Counted from the first letter of the stretch, positions 9,259-18,063 are shown. The stretch: DNA of 64,000 nt from Trinickia mobilis (GCF_017315705.1 NZ_JAFLRF010000002.1:186001-250000), one strand, 5' to 3'. The notes: generated by a model from the letters alone, not told the origin. A program made the numbers and translations.

Positions 9259-10215
9259 ATGACCAGCGCACGCCCCTCCCCCCCGCTCGCCGGCGGCTTC
9301 GCTTCGCCCGCCTCCGGCGATCGTCTCCAATTGATGGAGACCTTCGTACGCATCGTGGAGGCCGGCAGCCTGTCGGCGGCTGCCGCGCAGCTGAACGCGA
9401 CACAGCCGACCATCAGCCGCCGTCTCCAGGCGCTCGAGCAATCGCTCGGCGTGCGTCTGCTGCAACGCTCCACGCACGTCATGCGGCTCACCGTGGACGG
9501 CGAGCGCTGCTTCGAGCGTGCCAAGGAGCTGCTCGCGAGCTGGGCATCGTTCGAAGCGGATCTGCGCGGCGCGCAGGAGGAACCGGAAGGCACGCTGCGC
9601 ATCACGGCGCCGCACGCGTTCGGGCAGGAGCAATTCGTCGTGCCCTTGGCCGAGTTTCTGCACCGGTATCCGCGCGTATCCGTCGAATGGCTGCTGCGCG
9701 ACGACGTGCGCGACTTCATCGCGGCCGGCATCGATTGCGCGATCCTGGCCGGCGAACCGGCGGACCCTGCCGTCGTCGCGATCAAACTGGCGGCGGTGCC
9801 GCGCATCGTGGTGGCCTCGCCGTCGCTCTTCGAGGGCTCGCGCGTGCCGCAACACGCGGCCGACCTCGCCGGCTTGCCGTGGCTTGCATTGCGCACGTAC
9901 TACCGCAACGAAGTGAAGCTGACGCACGAAGCGACGGGGGAAGCCGTCCGTTTCCCGATCCGTCCGCGCATCAGCACCGACAATCTCTACGCACTGCGAA
10001 GTTCCGCGCGGCTGGGACTCGGCGTGGGCATCGGCTCGGCGTGGCTGCTGCACGACGATATCGCGCAAGGGCGGTTGTTGCACCTCGCGCCTCAATGGCG
10101 GGCCGCGCCGCTGCCGCTTTATCTGACCTACCCTCACGCGCAGTTTTACCCGTCGAGGCTGGTCCGCTTTGTCGAGATGATGCGCGAGGTCGTGCCGGCC
10201 ATCGTCGAGGGATGA
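9259..10215 (+). CDS. LysR-family transcriptional regulator, divergent from MFS gene
   Basis: 318 residues. The winged helix-turn-helix is LQLMETFVRIVEAGSLSAAA followed by QPTISRRLQALEQSLGVRLL; the effector domain follows from about residue 110. The ATG at 9259 adds a proline-rich 25-residue lead; an internal ATG at 9334 is an alternative start. It belongs to the CrgA/AaeR-like branch, which often controls an adjacent efflux transporter. It probably acts on the shared 99-bp region with the MFS gene. Confidence 0.9.
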   Translation: MTSARPSPPLAGGFASPASGDRLQLMETFVRIVEAGSLSAAAAQLNATQPTISRRLQALEQSLGVRLLQRSTHVMRLTVDGERCFERAKELLASWASFEADLRGAQEEPEGTLRITAPHAFGQEQFVVPLAEFLHRYPRVSVEWLLRDDVRDFIAAGIDCAILAGEPADPAVVAIKLAAVPRIVVASPSLFEGSRVPQHAADLAGLPWLALRTYYRNEVKLTHEATGEAVRFPIRPRISTDNLYALRSSARLGLGVGIGSAWLLHDDIAQGRLLHLAPQWRAAPLPLYLTYPHAQFYPSRLVRFVEMMREVVPAIVEG

Positions 10216-10344
10216 CGCTCGACATCTGATACAGGGACGCCGCCACCGCTTGCGGACGCGAACAGTGGCATCCGCGTGCGATGGATTCCGGCATTCAAGC
10301 GCCTGAAACCGCCCTCATCCGTACCGGAAACCATCAAGCAATCT

Positions 10345-10375
10345 GTATCGGTACTGTACCGGAACCGTTCGATAC
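10345..10375. promoter_or_regulatory. Candidate operator upstream of LysE exporter
   Basis: GTATCG (10345-10350) and CGATAC (10370-10375) are an inverted pair enclosing GGTACTGTACC, itself nearly palindromic. Another GTACCGG lies at 10321. Clustered GTACCG repeats 40-90 bp before an exporter start look like a GntR/MocR-type operator; this is inference from pattern only. Confidence 0.35.
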
Positions 10376-10411
10376 ACTAGCCCAACTGTGTAATCGACCG
10401 GACCTTCCACC

Positions 10412-11026
10412 ATGCCACTCGACCTCCCGAACGCCTTGCCCGCCGGCATCCTGTTCGCGCTCGTCACGACGATCACGCCGGGCCCGAACAACGCGATGCT
10501 GCTCGCCTCCGGCGTCAACTTCGGCTTTCGCCGCACGCTGCCGCACATCTGCGGAATCAGCGCGGGCGTCGCCGTCTTGATGCTGTCGGTCGGCTATGGT
10601 CTCGGCGAAGCGTTCCGCCTGTTTCCGCGGCTGTACACGGCGCTGGAGACGGCAAGCGTCGTCTACCTGCTGTACCTCGCCTGGAAAATCGGCTCGTCGG
10701 ACCAAGTGCAGGTGAAGAAGGGCGAGCCGCGCCCGATGACGTTCTTCGAAGCCGTCGCGTTCCAATGGATCAACCCGAAGGCCTGGATGATGGTGCTCAC
10801 CGCCGCGACCACGCTGCACCTCTCCGATAACTTCGGTTTCAACGCGACGCTGATGGCGGCGGTGTTCGTCGTGATCGGCTTTCCGAGCATCAGCCTGTGG
10901 GCGGCCGGCGGCCTCGCGCTGCGGCGCTTCCTGTCGAACCGGCAGCGGCTGCGCACGTTCAACATCACGATGGCGGTCCTGCTCGTGCTGTCGCTGTATC
11001 CGGCCGTCGAGCACTTCCTCGCGTGA
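10412..11026 (+). CDS. LysE/RhtB-family amino-acid exporter
   Basis: 204 residues with six hydrophobic segments. The N-terminal TPGPNNAMLLASGVNFGFRR is the hallmark of the RhtB/LysE superfamily, and FQWINPKAWMM is its second conserved loop. The family exports amino acids such as threonine, homoserine or cysteine derivatives across the inner membrane. It stands alone with a possible operator at 10345-10375. The exact substrate is unknown. Confidence 0.92.
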   Translation: MPLDLPNALPAGILFALVTTITPGPNNAMLLASGVNFGFRRTLPHICGISAGVAVLMLSVGYGLGEAFRLFPRLYTALETASVVYLLYLAWKIGSSDQVQVKKGEPRPMTFFEAVAFQWINPKAWMMVLTAATTLHLSDNFGFNATLMAAVFVVIGFPSISLWAAGGLALRRFLSNRQRLRTFNITMAVLLVLSLYPAVEHFLA

Positions 11027-11089
11027 CGGGATAGCGAACGCGGTGCTCCATAATCGTGGCATTGCCACGTTCGGAGTCACCCTGAAGTT

Positions 11090-11120
11090 GAACTACCCCC
11101 ACGCTCACTATCGTTCGCTG
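11090..11120 (+). repeat. Repeat A copy 1 (31 nt)
   Basis: GAACTACCCCCACGCTCACT continuing to CGCTG is identical to 11221-11251. Read in its forward frame it encodes NYPHAHYRSL. It runs directly into the 51-nt hairpin element. Confidence 0.9.
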
Positions 11121-11168
11121 TCGACCGGAGTTGGCGCTTTAGCGCTTACTCCGGTCCCATGCAAAGCT
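11118..11168 (+). repeat. 51-nt hairpin repeat, copy 1
   Basis: Starts CTGTCG and ends CATGCAAAGCT, like the copies at 21431-21481 and 22217-22267. Outer arms GACCGGAGT and ACTCCGGTC are perfectly complementary and enclose GCGCT-TT-AGCGC. The insertion keeps the surrounding reading frame open (51 = 17 codons). It sits inside the composite repeat upstream of a LysR gene. Confidence 0.85.
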
Positions 11169-11224
11169 CCCCCCAAGGGGGCTGATGCCTCCCTTGGGGC
11201 GGCCCGGCGGGAGGCATCATGAAC
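11169..11224 (+). repeat. Repeat B copy 1 (56 nt) with RBS hairpin
   Basis: Identical to 11252-11307. It contains GATGCCTCCC and GGGAGGCATC as 10-bp arms; the right arm carries the ribosome-binding site (GGGAGG) directly before an ATG at 11219. The leading CCCCCCAAGGGGG could pair instead with CTCCCTTGGGG, giving two competing folds. Confidence 0.85.
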
Positions 11225-11305
11225 TACCCCCACGCTCACTATCGTTCGCTGCCCCCCAAGGGGGCTGATGCCTCCCTTGGGGCGGCCCGGCGGGAGGCAT
11301 CATGA
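11219..11305 (+). CDS. Repeat-encoded leader ORF, 28 codons, coupled to LysR gene
   Basis: Begins ATGAAC after GGGAGG and ends with TGA overlapping the LysR start as ATGA (LysR ATG at 11302). The peptide begins MNYPHAHYRSL and ends with ARREAS, a sequence produced by repeats A and B. The same element supplies the SD for both this ORF and the LysR gene. Whether the peptide matters or only its translation is unknown; it may be a neutral by-product of the repeat. Confidence 0.4.
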   Translation: MNYPHAHYRSLPPKGADASLGAARREAS

Positions 11306-11307
11306 AC
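11252..11307 (+). repeat. Repeat B copy 2 (56 nt) overlapping LysR start
   Basis: Exact second copy of 11169-11224. Its terminal GGGAGGCATCATGAAC provides the Shine-Dalgarno sequence and the first two codons of the LysR gene at 11302, with the SD buried in a 10-bp stem. Confidence 0.85.
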
Positions 11308-12219
11308 CTCCATCGCCTCGACTTCGTTTCGCTATCGCTCTTTACGCTCGTCGTTCGCAGCGGAAGCATCAGCAAAGGGGCCGAACTCGCGCATCTCGCG
11401 GTAGGCGCGGCGAGCAAGCGCATCGCCGATCTGGAAGCCGCCGTCGGCACCGAGCTTTTAGAGCGCCACTCCCGGGGCATCACGCTCACCGCAGCCGGCG
11501 ACGCGCTACTGCGCCACGCCCAGCGCATCCTGAATGACGTCGACCAGTTGTCGGCCGATCTTTCCGATTACGCGGCCGGCGTCGTGGGCGTAGTGCGGCT
11601 GTGGGCGAACACGTCGGCGATCACGCAGTTCCTGCCCGCCGAGATTGCGGCCTTCACGGCGGCGAATCCGGAAATCCGCATCGAACTCGAAGAGCAAAAC
11701 AGCGAACAGGTGGCGTTGGCCGTCGTCGATGGGCAAGCCGATTTCGGCATCCTCGCGGACCAGATGCCGACGCTCGGCTTGCAGACCACGTTTTACCGTC
11801 GCGATCAGCTCGTGCTGGTCGTGCCGACCTCCCACCCTTTGGCCCGCCGCAAAGCCATTTCCTTCGATGAAGCGCTGGACTTCGACTTCGTCAGCCTCGC
11901 GCGCGATACGTCGCTGGCCAAGCGCCTGCAGCTCGCTACCGACGCCTCCGGCAAACGCCTGAAACTGCGCATCCAGGTGCGCAGTTTCGACGCGATGTGC
12001 CTGATGGTCGCCGCTGGACTTGGCATTGCGGTGCTGCCGGAAGCGGCCATCCGTCCGCACTTGCGCTCGATGGGCTTGCACAAGATCGCCTTGTCCGAGG
12101 ATTGGGCCGAGCGCGAGCTGCTCATCTGCGCGCGTGACCTCAGCGCGCTGCCCAAGCCCGCGCGTCTGCTCGTCAACCATCTGATCGGCGCCTCGCCGGA
12201 CCCATCGGCGGCTGCCTGA
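11302..12219 (+). CDS. LysR-family transcriptional regulator
   Basis: 305 residues. The helix-turn-helix is DFVSLSLFTLVVRSGSISKG followed by AASKRIADLEAAVGTELLER; the effector domain runs from about residue 90 and includes VAAGLGIAVLPEAA. The start codon lies at the very end of a repeat B copy, in a hairpin that covers the ribosome-binding site, and is coupled to a 28-codon leader ORF. The CoA-transferase gene follows 120 bp downstream on the same strand, separated by a hairpin, and is a plausible target. Confidence 0.9.
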   Translation: MNLHRLDFVSLSLFTLVVRSGSISKGAELAHLAVGAASKRIADLEAAVGTELLERHSRGITLTAAGDALLRHAQRILNDVDQLSADLSDYAAGVVGVVRLWANTSAITQFLPAEIAAFTAANPEIRIELEEQNSEQVALAVVDGQADFGILADQMPTLGLQTTFYRRDQLVLVVPTSHPLARRKAISFDEALDFDFVSLARDTSLAKRLQLATDASGKRLKLRIQVRSFDAMCLMVAAGLGIAVLPEAAIRPHLRSMGLHKIALSEDWAERELLICARDLSALPKPARLLVNHLIGASPDPSAAA

Positions 12220-12240
12220 CGCTCGTCTCGATCGCCTCGC

Positions 12241-12269
12241 ACCCGCTTTCGCGTTTCGCGAAAGCGGGT
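12241..12269 (+). terminator. Hairpin between LysR and CoA-transferase genes
   Basis: Perfect 13-bp stem ACCCGCTTTCGCG / CGCGAAAGCGGGT around TTT. Only TTCTCCC follows, so the U-tract is weak. It is well placed to end LysR transcription. Confidence 0.55.
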
Positions 12270-12339
12270 TCTCCCACTGCCGCATTCCGCCCGCGCGAGC
12301 TCGCGTGCACAATCGTCTCCATCACAAGGAGACTTCATC

Positions 12340-13557
12340 ATGAGCGGCCACCCCCCCATCCCGGCGTCGCCCGCCGCGCTCAAAGGCGTGCGCGTGATCG
12401 AAATGGGCCAACTGATCGCCGGCCCGTTCGCCGGCAAGACGCTCGGCGATTTCGGCGCCGACGTCATCAAGATCGAGCCGCCCGGCACCGGCGACCCGCT
12501 GCGCAACTGGCGCTTGATGAAGGAAGGCACCTCCGTCTGGTGGCAAGTCCAATCGCGCAACAAGCGCTCGCTCGCGCTCGATCTGCGCTGCGCCGACGGC
12601 CAGGACATCGCGCGCAAGCTGATCGCCGAGGCCGACGTCCTCATCGAAAACTTCCGCCCCGGCACGCTCGAAAGCTGGGGCATGGGTTACGAGCCGCTGT
12701 CGGAACTCAACCCGCGGCTCGTCATGCTGCGCATTTCCGGCTACGGCCAGACCGGCCCCTATCGCGACTTGCCGGGCTTCGGCTCGATCGGCGAGGCGAT
12801 GGGCGGGCTGCGGCATCTGACGGGCGAACCGGGGCGCGTGCCCGTGCGTTGCGGCATCTCGATCGGCGACACGCTCGCCGCGCTGCATGGCGTGATCGGC
12901 GTGCTGACCGCGCTCTATCACCGCGACGCGAACGGCGGCAAAGGGCAGGTCATCGACGTCGCGCTTCACGAAGCCGTGTTCAACGTGATGGAAAGCCTGG
13001 TCCCCGAATACAGCGCGTTCGGCGCGGTGCGCGAAGCGGCCGGCAGCGCGTTGCCCGGCATCGCGCCGTCCAACGCGTACCGGTGCGCCGATGGCTACGT
13101 GCTGATCGCGGGCAACGGCGACAGCATCTTCAAGCGCTTGATGACGGCGATCGGCCGCGCCGATCTCGCCGCCGACCCCGCGCTCGCGAACAACGCGGGA
13201 CGTGTCGAACGCGTCGACGAACTGGACCAGGCGATCGAGCGCTGGAGCGTCGAGCGCTCCGTGAAGGACGTGCTCGCCGCGCTGTCGGACGCCGGCGTCC
13301 CCGCCGGCAAGATCTACACGGCCAAGGACATCGCCGAAGACCCGCACTACCGCGCGCGCGGCATGATCGTGAGGCAAGCGACGCGCGACGGCTATGAAGT
13401 CGACGTGCCGGGCATCGTGCCGAAGCTGACGGCGACGCCGGGATCGATACGCTCGTCGGCGCCGAAGCTCGGCGACGACACCCACGATGTGCTGCGCGAA
13501 ATCGGACTTTCCGGCGCGCGCATTGCCGAGCTGCGCGAAAAAGGCGCCATCGCATGA
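12340..13557 (+). CDS. CaiB/BaiF-family (class III) CoA-transferase
   Basis: 405 residues, normal for the family, after AAGGAG. Motifs: LKGVRVIEMGQLIAGPFAGK, DFGADVIKIEPPGTGDP, NKRSLALDLR, and ENFRPGTLESWGMGYE, which carry the conserved CoA and catalytic region including the Asp in YRDLPGFGSI. The enzyme moves CoA between a donor such as succinyl-CoA and an organic acid. It overlaps the HMG-CoA-lyase gene by ATGA, so the two should be co-translated and act in sequence. The substrate is inferred to be a C5-C6 branched acid. Confidence 0.92.
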   Translation: MSGHPPIPASPAALKGVRVIEMGQLIAGPFAGKTLGDFGADVIKIEPPGTGDPLRNWRLMKEGTSVWWQVQSRNKRSLALDLRCADGQDIARKLIAEADVLIENFRPGTLESWGMGYEPLSELNPRLVMLRISGYGQTGPYRDLPGFGSIGEAMGGLRHLTGEPGRVPVRCGISIGDTLAALHGVIGVLTALYHRDANGGKGQVIDVALHEAVFNVMESLVPEYSAFGAVREAAGSALPGIAPSNAYRCADGYVLIAGNGDSIFKRLMTAIGRADLAADPALANNAGRVERVDELDQAIERWSVERSVKDVLAALSDAGVPAGKIYTAKDIAEDPHYRARGMIVRQATRDGYEVDVPGIVPKLTATPGSIRSSAPKLGDDTHDVLREIGLSGARIAELREKGAIA

Positions 13558-14552
13558 ACGTCTGGAACGGGGAACGCCGTCGCATCCATATGCAGGAGGT
13601 CGGCACGCGCGACGGTTTGCAAGCCGAATGCGCGTTCGTCGACACCAAGGACAAGATCGCGCTCGTCGACGCGCTGTCGGAGTCGGGCGTGGCGAAGATC
13701 GAGGTGACCGCGTTCGTGTCGCCGCAAGCGATCCCTGCGCTGCGCGACGCCGAGATCGTGATGCGCGAGATCGAGCGCAAACCGGGCGTCGTCTATACCG
13801 CGCTCGTGCCGAACGTGCGCGGCGCCGAGCGCGCGATCGACGCGCGCGCGGACGAGCTGAACCTCGTGATGTCCGCGAGCGAGAGCCACAACCTGGCGAA
13901 CCTGCGCATGACGCGCGACCAATCGTTCGGCGCGTTGAAACACGTCGCGAACCTCGCGCGCGACGCGAAGCTGCCCGTCAACATCTCGCTGTCTTGCGCG
14001 TTCGGCTGCCCGATGGAGGGCGACGTGTCCGAAGCCACGGTGCTCCGCTGGGCGCAACGCCTGATCGACGAGGCCGGCGCGCACGGCATCACGCTTTGCG
14101 ACACGACCGGCATGGCCTATCCGAGCCAAGTCGCCAAGCTCACGGCGATGTTCTCGGAGCGTTGGCCCGGCACCGAACTGACGCTGCATTTCCACAATAC
14201 GCGCGGCATGGGCCTCGCCAACGTGCTGGCCGCGATCGACGCGGGCGCGAATCGCTTCGACGCGTCGCTGGGCGGGATCGGCGGCTGCCCGTATGCGCCG
14301 GGTGCGAGCGGCAACGTCTGCAGCGAAGAGATCGTGCACGCGCTGGAGTGGATGGGATACGACACCGGTGTCGATCTTGCCGCGCTGATCGCGGCCTCGA
14401 AACGTCTGCCGGCGCTGATCGGCCACGACACGCCGGGCCAGATCGTCAAGGCAGGACGGCGGCTCGATCTGCATCCGCTGCCCGCGGATTTCGCGGCGAT
14501 CCGCGAACGTGCGCTGCAACGCGACGGTAGGGCAGCAGAGCAACGAGATTAA
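13554..14552 (+). CDS. Hydroxymethylglutaryl-CoA lyase family protein
   Basis: 332 residues. The HMGL-like TIM barrel is clear: QEVGTRDGLQ at the N-terminus (first metal Asp), LHFHNTRGMGLAN (metal His pair), and GGIGGCPYAPGASGN with the active-site Cys of the C-terminal lid. It cleaves 3-hydroxy-3-methylglutaryl-CoA or a homologue such as citramalyl-CoA to acetyl-CoA and a keto acid. It starts by ATGA overlap with the CoA-transferase and is followed by two MFS permeases, suggesting uptake, activation and cleavage in one unit. Confidence 0.9.
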   Translation: MNVWNGERRRIHMQEVGTRDGLQAECAFVDTKDKIALVDALSESGVAKIEVTAFVSPQAIPALRDAEIVMREIERKPGVVYTALVPNVRGAERAIDARADELNLVMSASESHNLANLRMTRDQSFGALKHVANLARDAKLPVNISLSCAFGCPMEGDVSEATVLRWAQRLIDEAGAHGITLCDTTGMAYPSQVAKLTAMFSERWPGTELTLHFHNTRGMGLANVLAAIDAGANRFDASLGGIGGCPYAPGASGNVCSEEIVHALEWMGYDTGVDLAALIAASKRLPALIGHDTPGQIVKAGRRLDLHPLPADFAAIRERALQRDGRAAEQRD

Positions 14553-14643
14553 GCGCAACCTATATCGCGAACAGTACGGGCGCCCCCACGGCAGACGATG
14601 AAAAATCGCTAAGGCGCCTTCCCCTAGCCCAGGAGACGACAAC

Positions 14644-16002
14644 ATGCAAGAAACCGACATCGCGCAGCCACCCAAAGCGCACTGGTACGACGGCCTCACA
14701 CCCACGCACTGGCGCGTGCTGCGCGGCAGCTTCCTGGGCTGGATTTTCGACGGCTTCGAAGCGCTCGCGCTCGTCGTCGTGCTCGCGCCGATGCTCAAGT
14801 CGGTGCTGACGCCCGCGCAAGCGTTGTCGACGCCCGTCTACGCGGGCGGCGTGATCGGCATCACACTGCTCGGCTGGGGCGTCGGCGGCATGGTGGGCGG
14901 CATCCTCGCGGACTATGTCGGACGCAAGCGCATGATGCTGTGGTCGGTGTTCCTCTATGCGTTGTTCTCGGGGCTGACCGCGTTCTCCGGTTCGTTTTTG
15001 GTGCTGTGCTCGCTGCGCTTTCTCACGGGCCTCGCGATGGGCAGCGAATGGAGCACGGGCGTCGCGCTCGTTTCGGAAACGTGGCCCGAGCACGCTCGCG
15101 CGAAAGGCGCAGGGTTCTTGCAATCCGGATTCGGCTGGGGGACGCTGCTGGCGGTCGTCGTCTGGTATGCGCTCTCGTCGATGCATCCGCTGGGCGGACA
15201 GACGTGGCGCCTGATGTTCGTCGCCGGCGCACTGCCTGCGTTGTTCGTGCTCTATCTGCGCCGCGGATTGAGCGAATCGGAGAAGTGGCAAACGGCGGTC
15301 AAGGAGAAGCGCTGGAGCGCGACGGCCGACGCGAGCGGCCATGCTGTCGCGAAGGCAGGCAATCGAGACAAGCGCCCGTTCACGCTCAAGCAATTGTTCA
15401 GCGAACGCGAAGCGCTGCGCCGCACGCTGCTGACGATGCTCCTGTCGATCGTTTCGACCACGGGCTGGTGGGCCATCTCGAGCTGGCTGCCGACGTTCAC
15501 GGTGTCCTTGGCGAAAGCGACGGGAGCCGCCGACGCCGTGGCGTGGGGCTCGCGGATCTCGATCGTCTACACCGCGGGAGCGATCGTCGCGTATCTGGCG
15601 GCGGGCTTCATCGTCGATTCGATCGGCCGGCGCGCGTTCCTGTGCATGACGTTCGCCGGCGCGCTGATCACGACGGTCATCACGTACCAGTACACGGCGA
15701 CGCTGGGCGGGATGCTGATCATCGCGCCGATCAACGGGTTCTTTACGCTCGGCTGCGCGTATGCGTGGATGGCGATCTATCCGTCCGAGCTGTTCACGAC
15801 GACCGTGCGCTCGACGGCGATCAGCTTCGTGTTCAACGCGGCGCGTTTGATCGCGTGGGTGTTTCCGATTCTGTCGGGATCGATGATCAAGACGTTCGGC
15901 GGGGTGTCGCATGCGGCGCTGATCATGAGCTCGTGCTACCTGCTCGGGATCGTGATTCCGTGGTTCTTGCCGGAGACGCGGGGCAAGGGCATGCCGGAGT
16001 GA
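14644..16002 (+). CDS. MFS transporter (aromatic acid/sialate symporter-like)
   Basis: 452 residues and 12 hydrophobic segments. GWIFDGFEALALVVVLAPML and ADYVGRKRMMLWSVFLYALF (motif A), GSEWSTGVALVSE and PETRGKGMPE place it among proton symporters for organic acids (AAHS/NanT-like). It follows the lyase by 91 bp on the same strand and may bring in the acid used by the CoA-transferase. A small ORF with a good SD lies 6 bp beyond its stop. Confidence 0.9.
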   Translation: MQETDIAQPPKAHWYDGLTPTHWRVLRGSFLGWIFDGFEALALVVVLAPMLKSVLTPAQALSTPVYAGGVIGITLLGWGVGGMVGGILADYVGRKRMMLWSVFLYALFSGLTAFSGSFLVLCSLRFLTGLAMGSEWSTGVALVSETWPEHARAKGAGFLQSGFGWGTLLAVVVWYALSSMHPLGGQTWRLMFVAGALPALFVLYLRRGLSESEKWQTAVKEKRWSATADASGHAVAKAGNRDKRPFTLKQLFSEREALRRTLLTMLLSIVSTTGWWAISSWLPTFTVSLAKATGAADAVAWGSRISIVYTAGAIVAYLAAGFIVDSIGRRAFLCMTFAGALITTVITYQYTATLGGMLIIAPINGFFTLGCAYAWMAIYPSELFTTTVRSTAISFVFNAARLIAWVFPILSGSMIKTFGGVSHAALIMSSCYLLGIVIPWFLPETRGKGMPE

Positions 16003-16008
16003 GGGAGC

Positions 16009-16167
16009 ATGAAGCGCGGCGCGTCAAACGATGCGCTGCACGATGCGCCGACGATCGCCGCCGTCATCGTCGAGACCTTACGGTTTGCATTCATCGGCTC
16101 GTCAGGAGCGGCCCAGGAGTCGGTATTCGCACGCATTGTTGAGTGCATTAGCAATGTGCGACATTAG
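16009..16167 (+). CDS. Possible small protein of 52 residues
   Basis: Starts 6 bp after the MFS stop with GAGGGAGC just before the ATG. It reads MKRGASNDALHDAPTIAAVI and continues with a short hydrophobic stretch (TLRFAFIGSS), one Cys near the end and a TAG at 16165. I recognise no family. The close spacing and SD favour translation, but the region could also be plain intergenic DNA. Confidence 0.35.
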   Translation: MKRGASNDALHDAPTIAAVIVETLRFAFIGSSGAAQESVFARIVECISNVRH

Positions 16168-16217
16168 CGCGGCTCGGAGACCGCCCGATAAACACGTCCC
16201 AAAACCAAGAGGCAACA

Positions 16218-17615
16218 ATGTCCCACCAGAAGTCGGCTGAAATTGCTGCGCGGTTCGACCGCCTGCCCCCGTCGCGCACCGTCTGGACGATGGTGATCCT
16301 GATCTCGCTCGGCGGCGTATTCGAGTTCTACGACCTGTTCTTCACGGGCTACGTGGCGCCCGGCATGGTCGAATCGGGGCTCTTCAAGCCCGAATCGCTC
16401 GGCATCTTCGGCTCGCTCGCCGGGCTCGCGGTGGCCGGCTTCGGCACCTTCGTGTTCTCGACGTTCGCCGGGCTCTGGATCGGCGCGCTGATCTTCGGCT
16501 CGGTGGCCGACCGCTTCGGGCGACGCTTCATCTTCACGTGGTCGCTCGTCTGGTACATGGTCTGCACGATCATCATGGCGTTCCAGACCTCCGGCCAGTG
16601 GATCAACATCTGGCGCATCATCGCGGGCATCGGCATCGGCGTCGAGCTCGTCACGATCGATTCCTACATCTCCGAGCTGATTCCGAGCGCCGAGCGCGGC
16701 CGCGCGTACGCCGCGAACCAGTTCATCACGTTCTCCGTGGTGCCGGTGATCGCGTTCCTCGCGTGGGCGCTGAAAGGGACGCAGCCGTTCGGCCTCGAAT
16801 ATTGGCGCGTGGTGATTCTGATCGGCTCGGTCGGCGCGCTCGCCGTGTGGTTCATCCGCCGCAACGTGCCGGAAAGCCCGCGCTGGCTCGCGCGTCAGGG
16901 CCGCGTCGACGAAGCCGAGCGCATCATCGCCGACATCGAAAGCCGCGTCGCCAAGGAAAAAGGCATCGCGCTGCCGCCGCCGCAAGTCGCGGCGCAGGAG
17001 CGCGAAGGCCGCGGCTCCTACGCCGAGATCTTCGGCCCGCTCTATCTGAAGCGCACGATCATTCTGTCGATCTTCAACATGGCGCAGGTCATCGGCTTCT
17101 ACGGCTTTGCCGCGTGGGTGCCGACGCTCTTGATCCATCGCGGCGTCCACGTGACCGCGAGCCTCGGCTACGCATTCATCATTGCGATTGCGAACCCGTT
17201 CGGTCCGCTGCTCGGCACCTGGTTCGCCGACAAGGTCGAGCGCAAGACGCAAATCTGCACCGCGCTGTTTGTGATGGGCGTCGTGATCGCGCTCTTCTCG
17301 CAGGCGTCCGACCCGACGATCCTGATCATCCTCGGCGTGCTGTTCACGCTCGCGTCGAACATCATGTCGTACGCGTATCACGGCTACCAGGCGGAGCTGT
17401 ATCCGACGCGCGTGCGCGCCCGCGCGGTGGGCTTCGTCTACTCGTGGAGCCGGATCGCGGCAGCCTTCGCGGGCCTCGCGATCGGCATTCTGCTGCACGG
17501 CTACGGCGTGCCGGGGGTCGCCGTGTTCATCGGCGCGTCGATGGTGGTCGCGATCTGCATGATCCTGCTCGGGCCGTCCACGCGTGGGCGCTCGCTCGAG
17601 TCGATCAATCATTGA
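16218..17615 (+). CDS. MFS transporter (sugar-porter/niacin-permease-like)
   Basis: 465 residues, 12 hydrophobic segments. FEFYDLFFTGYVAPGM, GSVADRFGRRFIFTWSLVWY, YISELIPSAERGRAYA, and RRNVPESPRWLARQGRVDEA are typical of metabolite:H+ symporters. The cytoplasmic loop after helix 6 carries the PESPRWL motif. It is the second permease in the CoA-transferase/lyase neighbourhood, with a 215-bp upstream gap that may hold its own promoter. Confidence 0.9.
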   Translation: MSHQKSAEIAARFDRLPPSRTVWTMVILISLGGVFEFYDLFFTGYVAPGMVESGLFKPESLGIFGSLAGLAVAGFGTFVFSTFAGLWIGALIFGSVADRFGRRFIFTWSLVWYMVCTIIMAFQTSGQWINIWRIIAGIGIGVELVTIDSYISELIPSAERGRAYAANQFITFSVVPVIAFLAWALKGTQPFGLEYWRVVILIGSVGALAVWFIRRNVPESPRWLARQGRVDEAERIIADIESRVAKEKGIALPPPQVAAQEREGRGSYAEIFGPLYLKRTIILSIFNMAQVIGFYGFAAWVPTLLIHRGVHVTASLGYAFIIAIANPFGPLLGTWFADKVERKTQICTALFVMGVVIALFSQASDPTILIILGVLFTLASNIMSYAYHGYQAELYPTRVRARAVGFVYSWSRIAAAFAGLAIGILLHGYGVPGVAVFIGASMVVAICMILLGPSTRGRSLESINH

Positions 17616-17767
17616 CGGCGCGCGCAGCGATGCTGCGGTGACGCTCGCGTGACATTCGTCTGGCGTTTTGCACCCGCAACGTGCGCAACGCCAGCGTTCG
17701 GCGTACGCTTGACGGCAGCGCCGCTGTCGCGCTACATCGCGCGGCCGGTGCCGATAAGGGGACACCG

Positions 17768-18016
17768 ATGAAAGCACCCGTCAGAACCGGCACCCATATC
17801 GAAGGCATTCACTGGGTGGCCGAATACTCGGAGACGGCGCACGAGATTCGCGTGCTGCGTGAAGGGTTCGAAGTCGGCGTCTATTGCGCGCCGCCTACTC
17901 TATTCGGCGACGAGGCCGACGCCGGCTCGAAAAGCTGCGCCGACCATCGCGCCGTAGAGGCCGCCATCCGCGCGTTCCTGATGCGCTTCGTCGCCGACCA
18001 CGACGCGGAGGAATAG
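17768..18016 (+). CDS. Hypothetical protein, 82 residues
   Basis: I chose ATG 17768, preceded by AAGGGGA, over 17681. The product starts MKAPVRTGTHIEGIHWVAEY, with two beta-strand-like segments (EIRVLREGFEVGVY) and a helix ending in DHDAEE. No domain is recognised. It lies convergent to the pca operon. Confidence 0.55.
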   Translation: MKAPVRTGTHIEGIHWVAEYSETAHEIRVLREGFEVGVYCAPPTLFGDEADAGSKSCADHRAVEAAIRAFLMRFVADHDAEE

Positions 18017-18063
18017 CGGGGCCGCCGCCCCTCTTGGCCGCCTCTCTTCATGACGCGGCGGTC

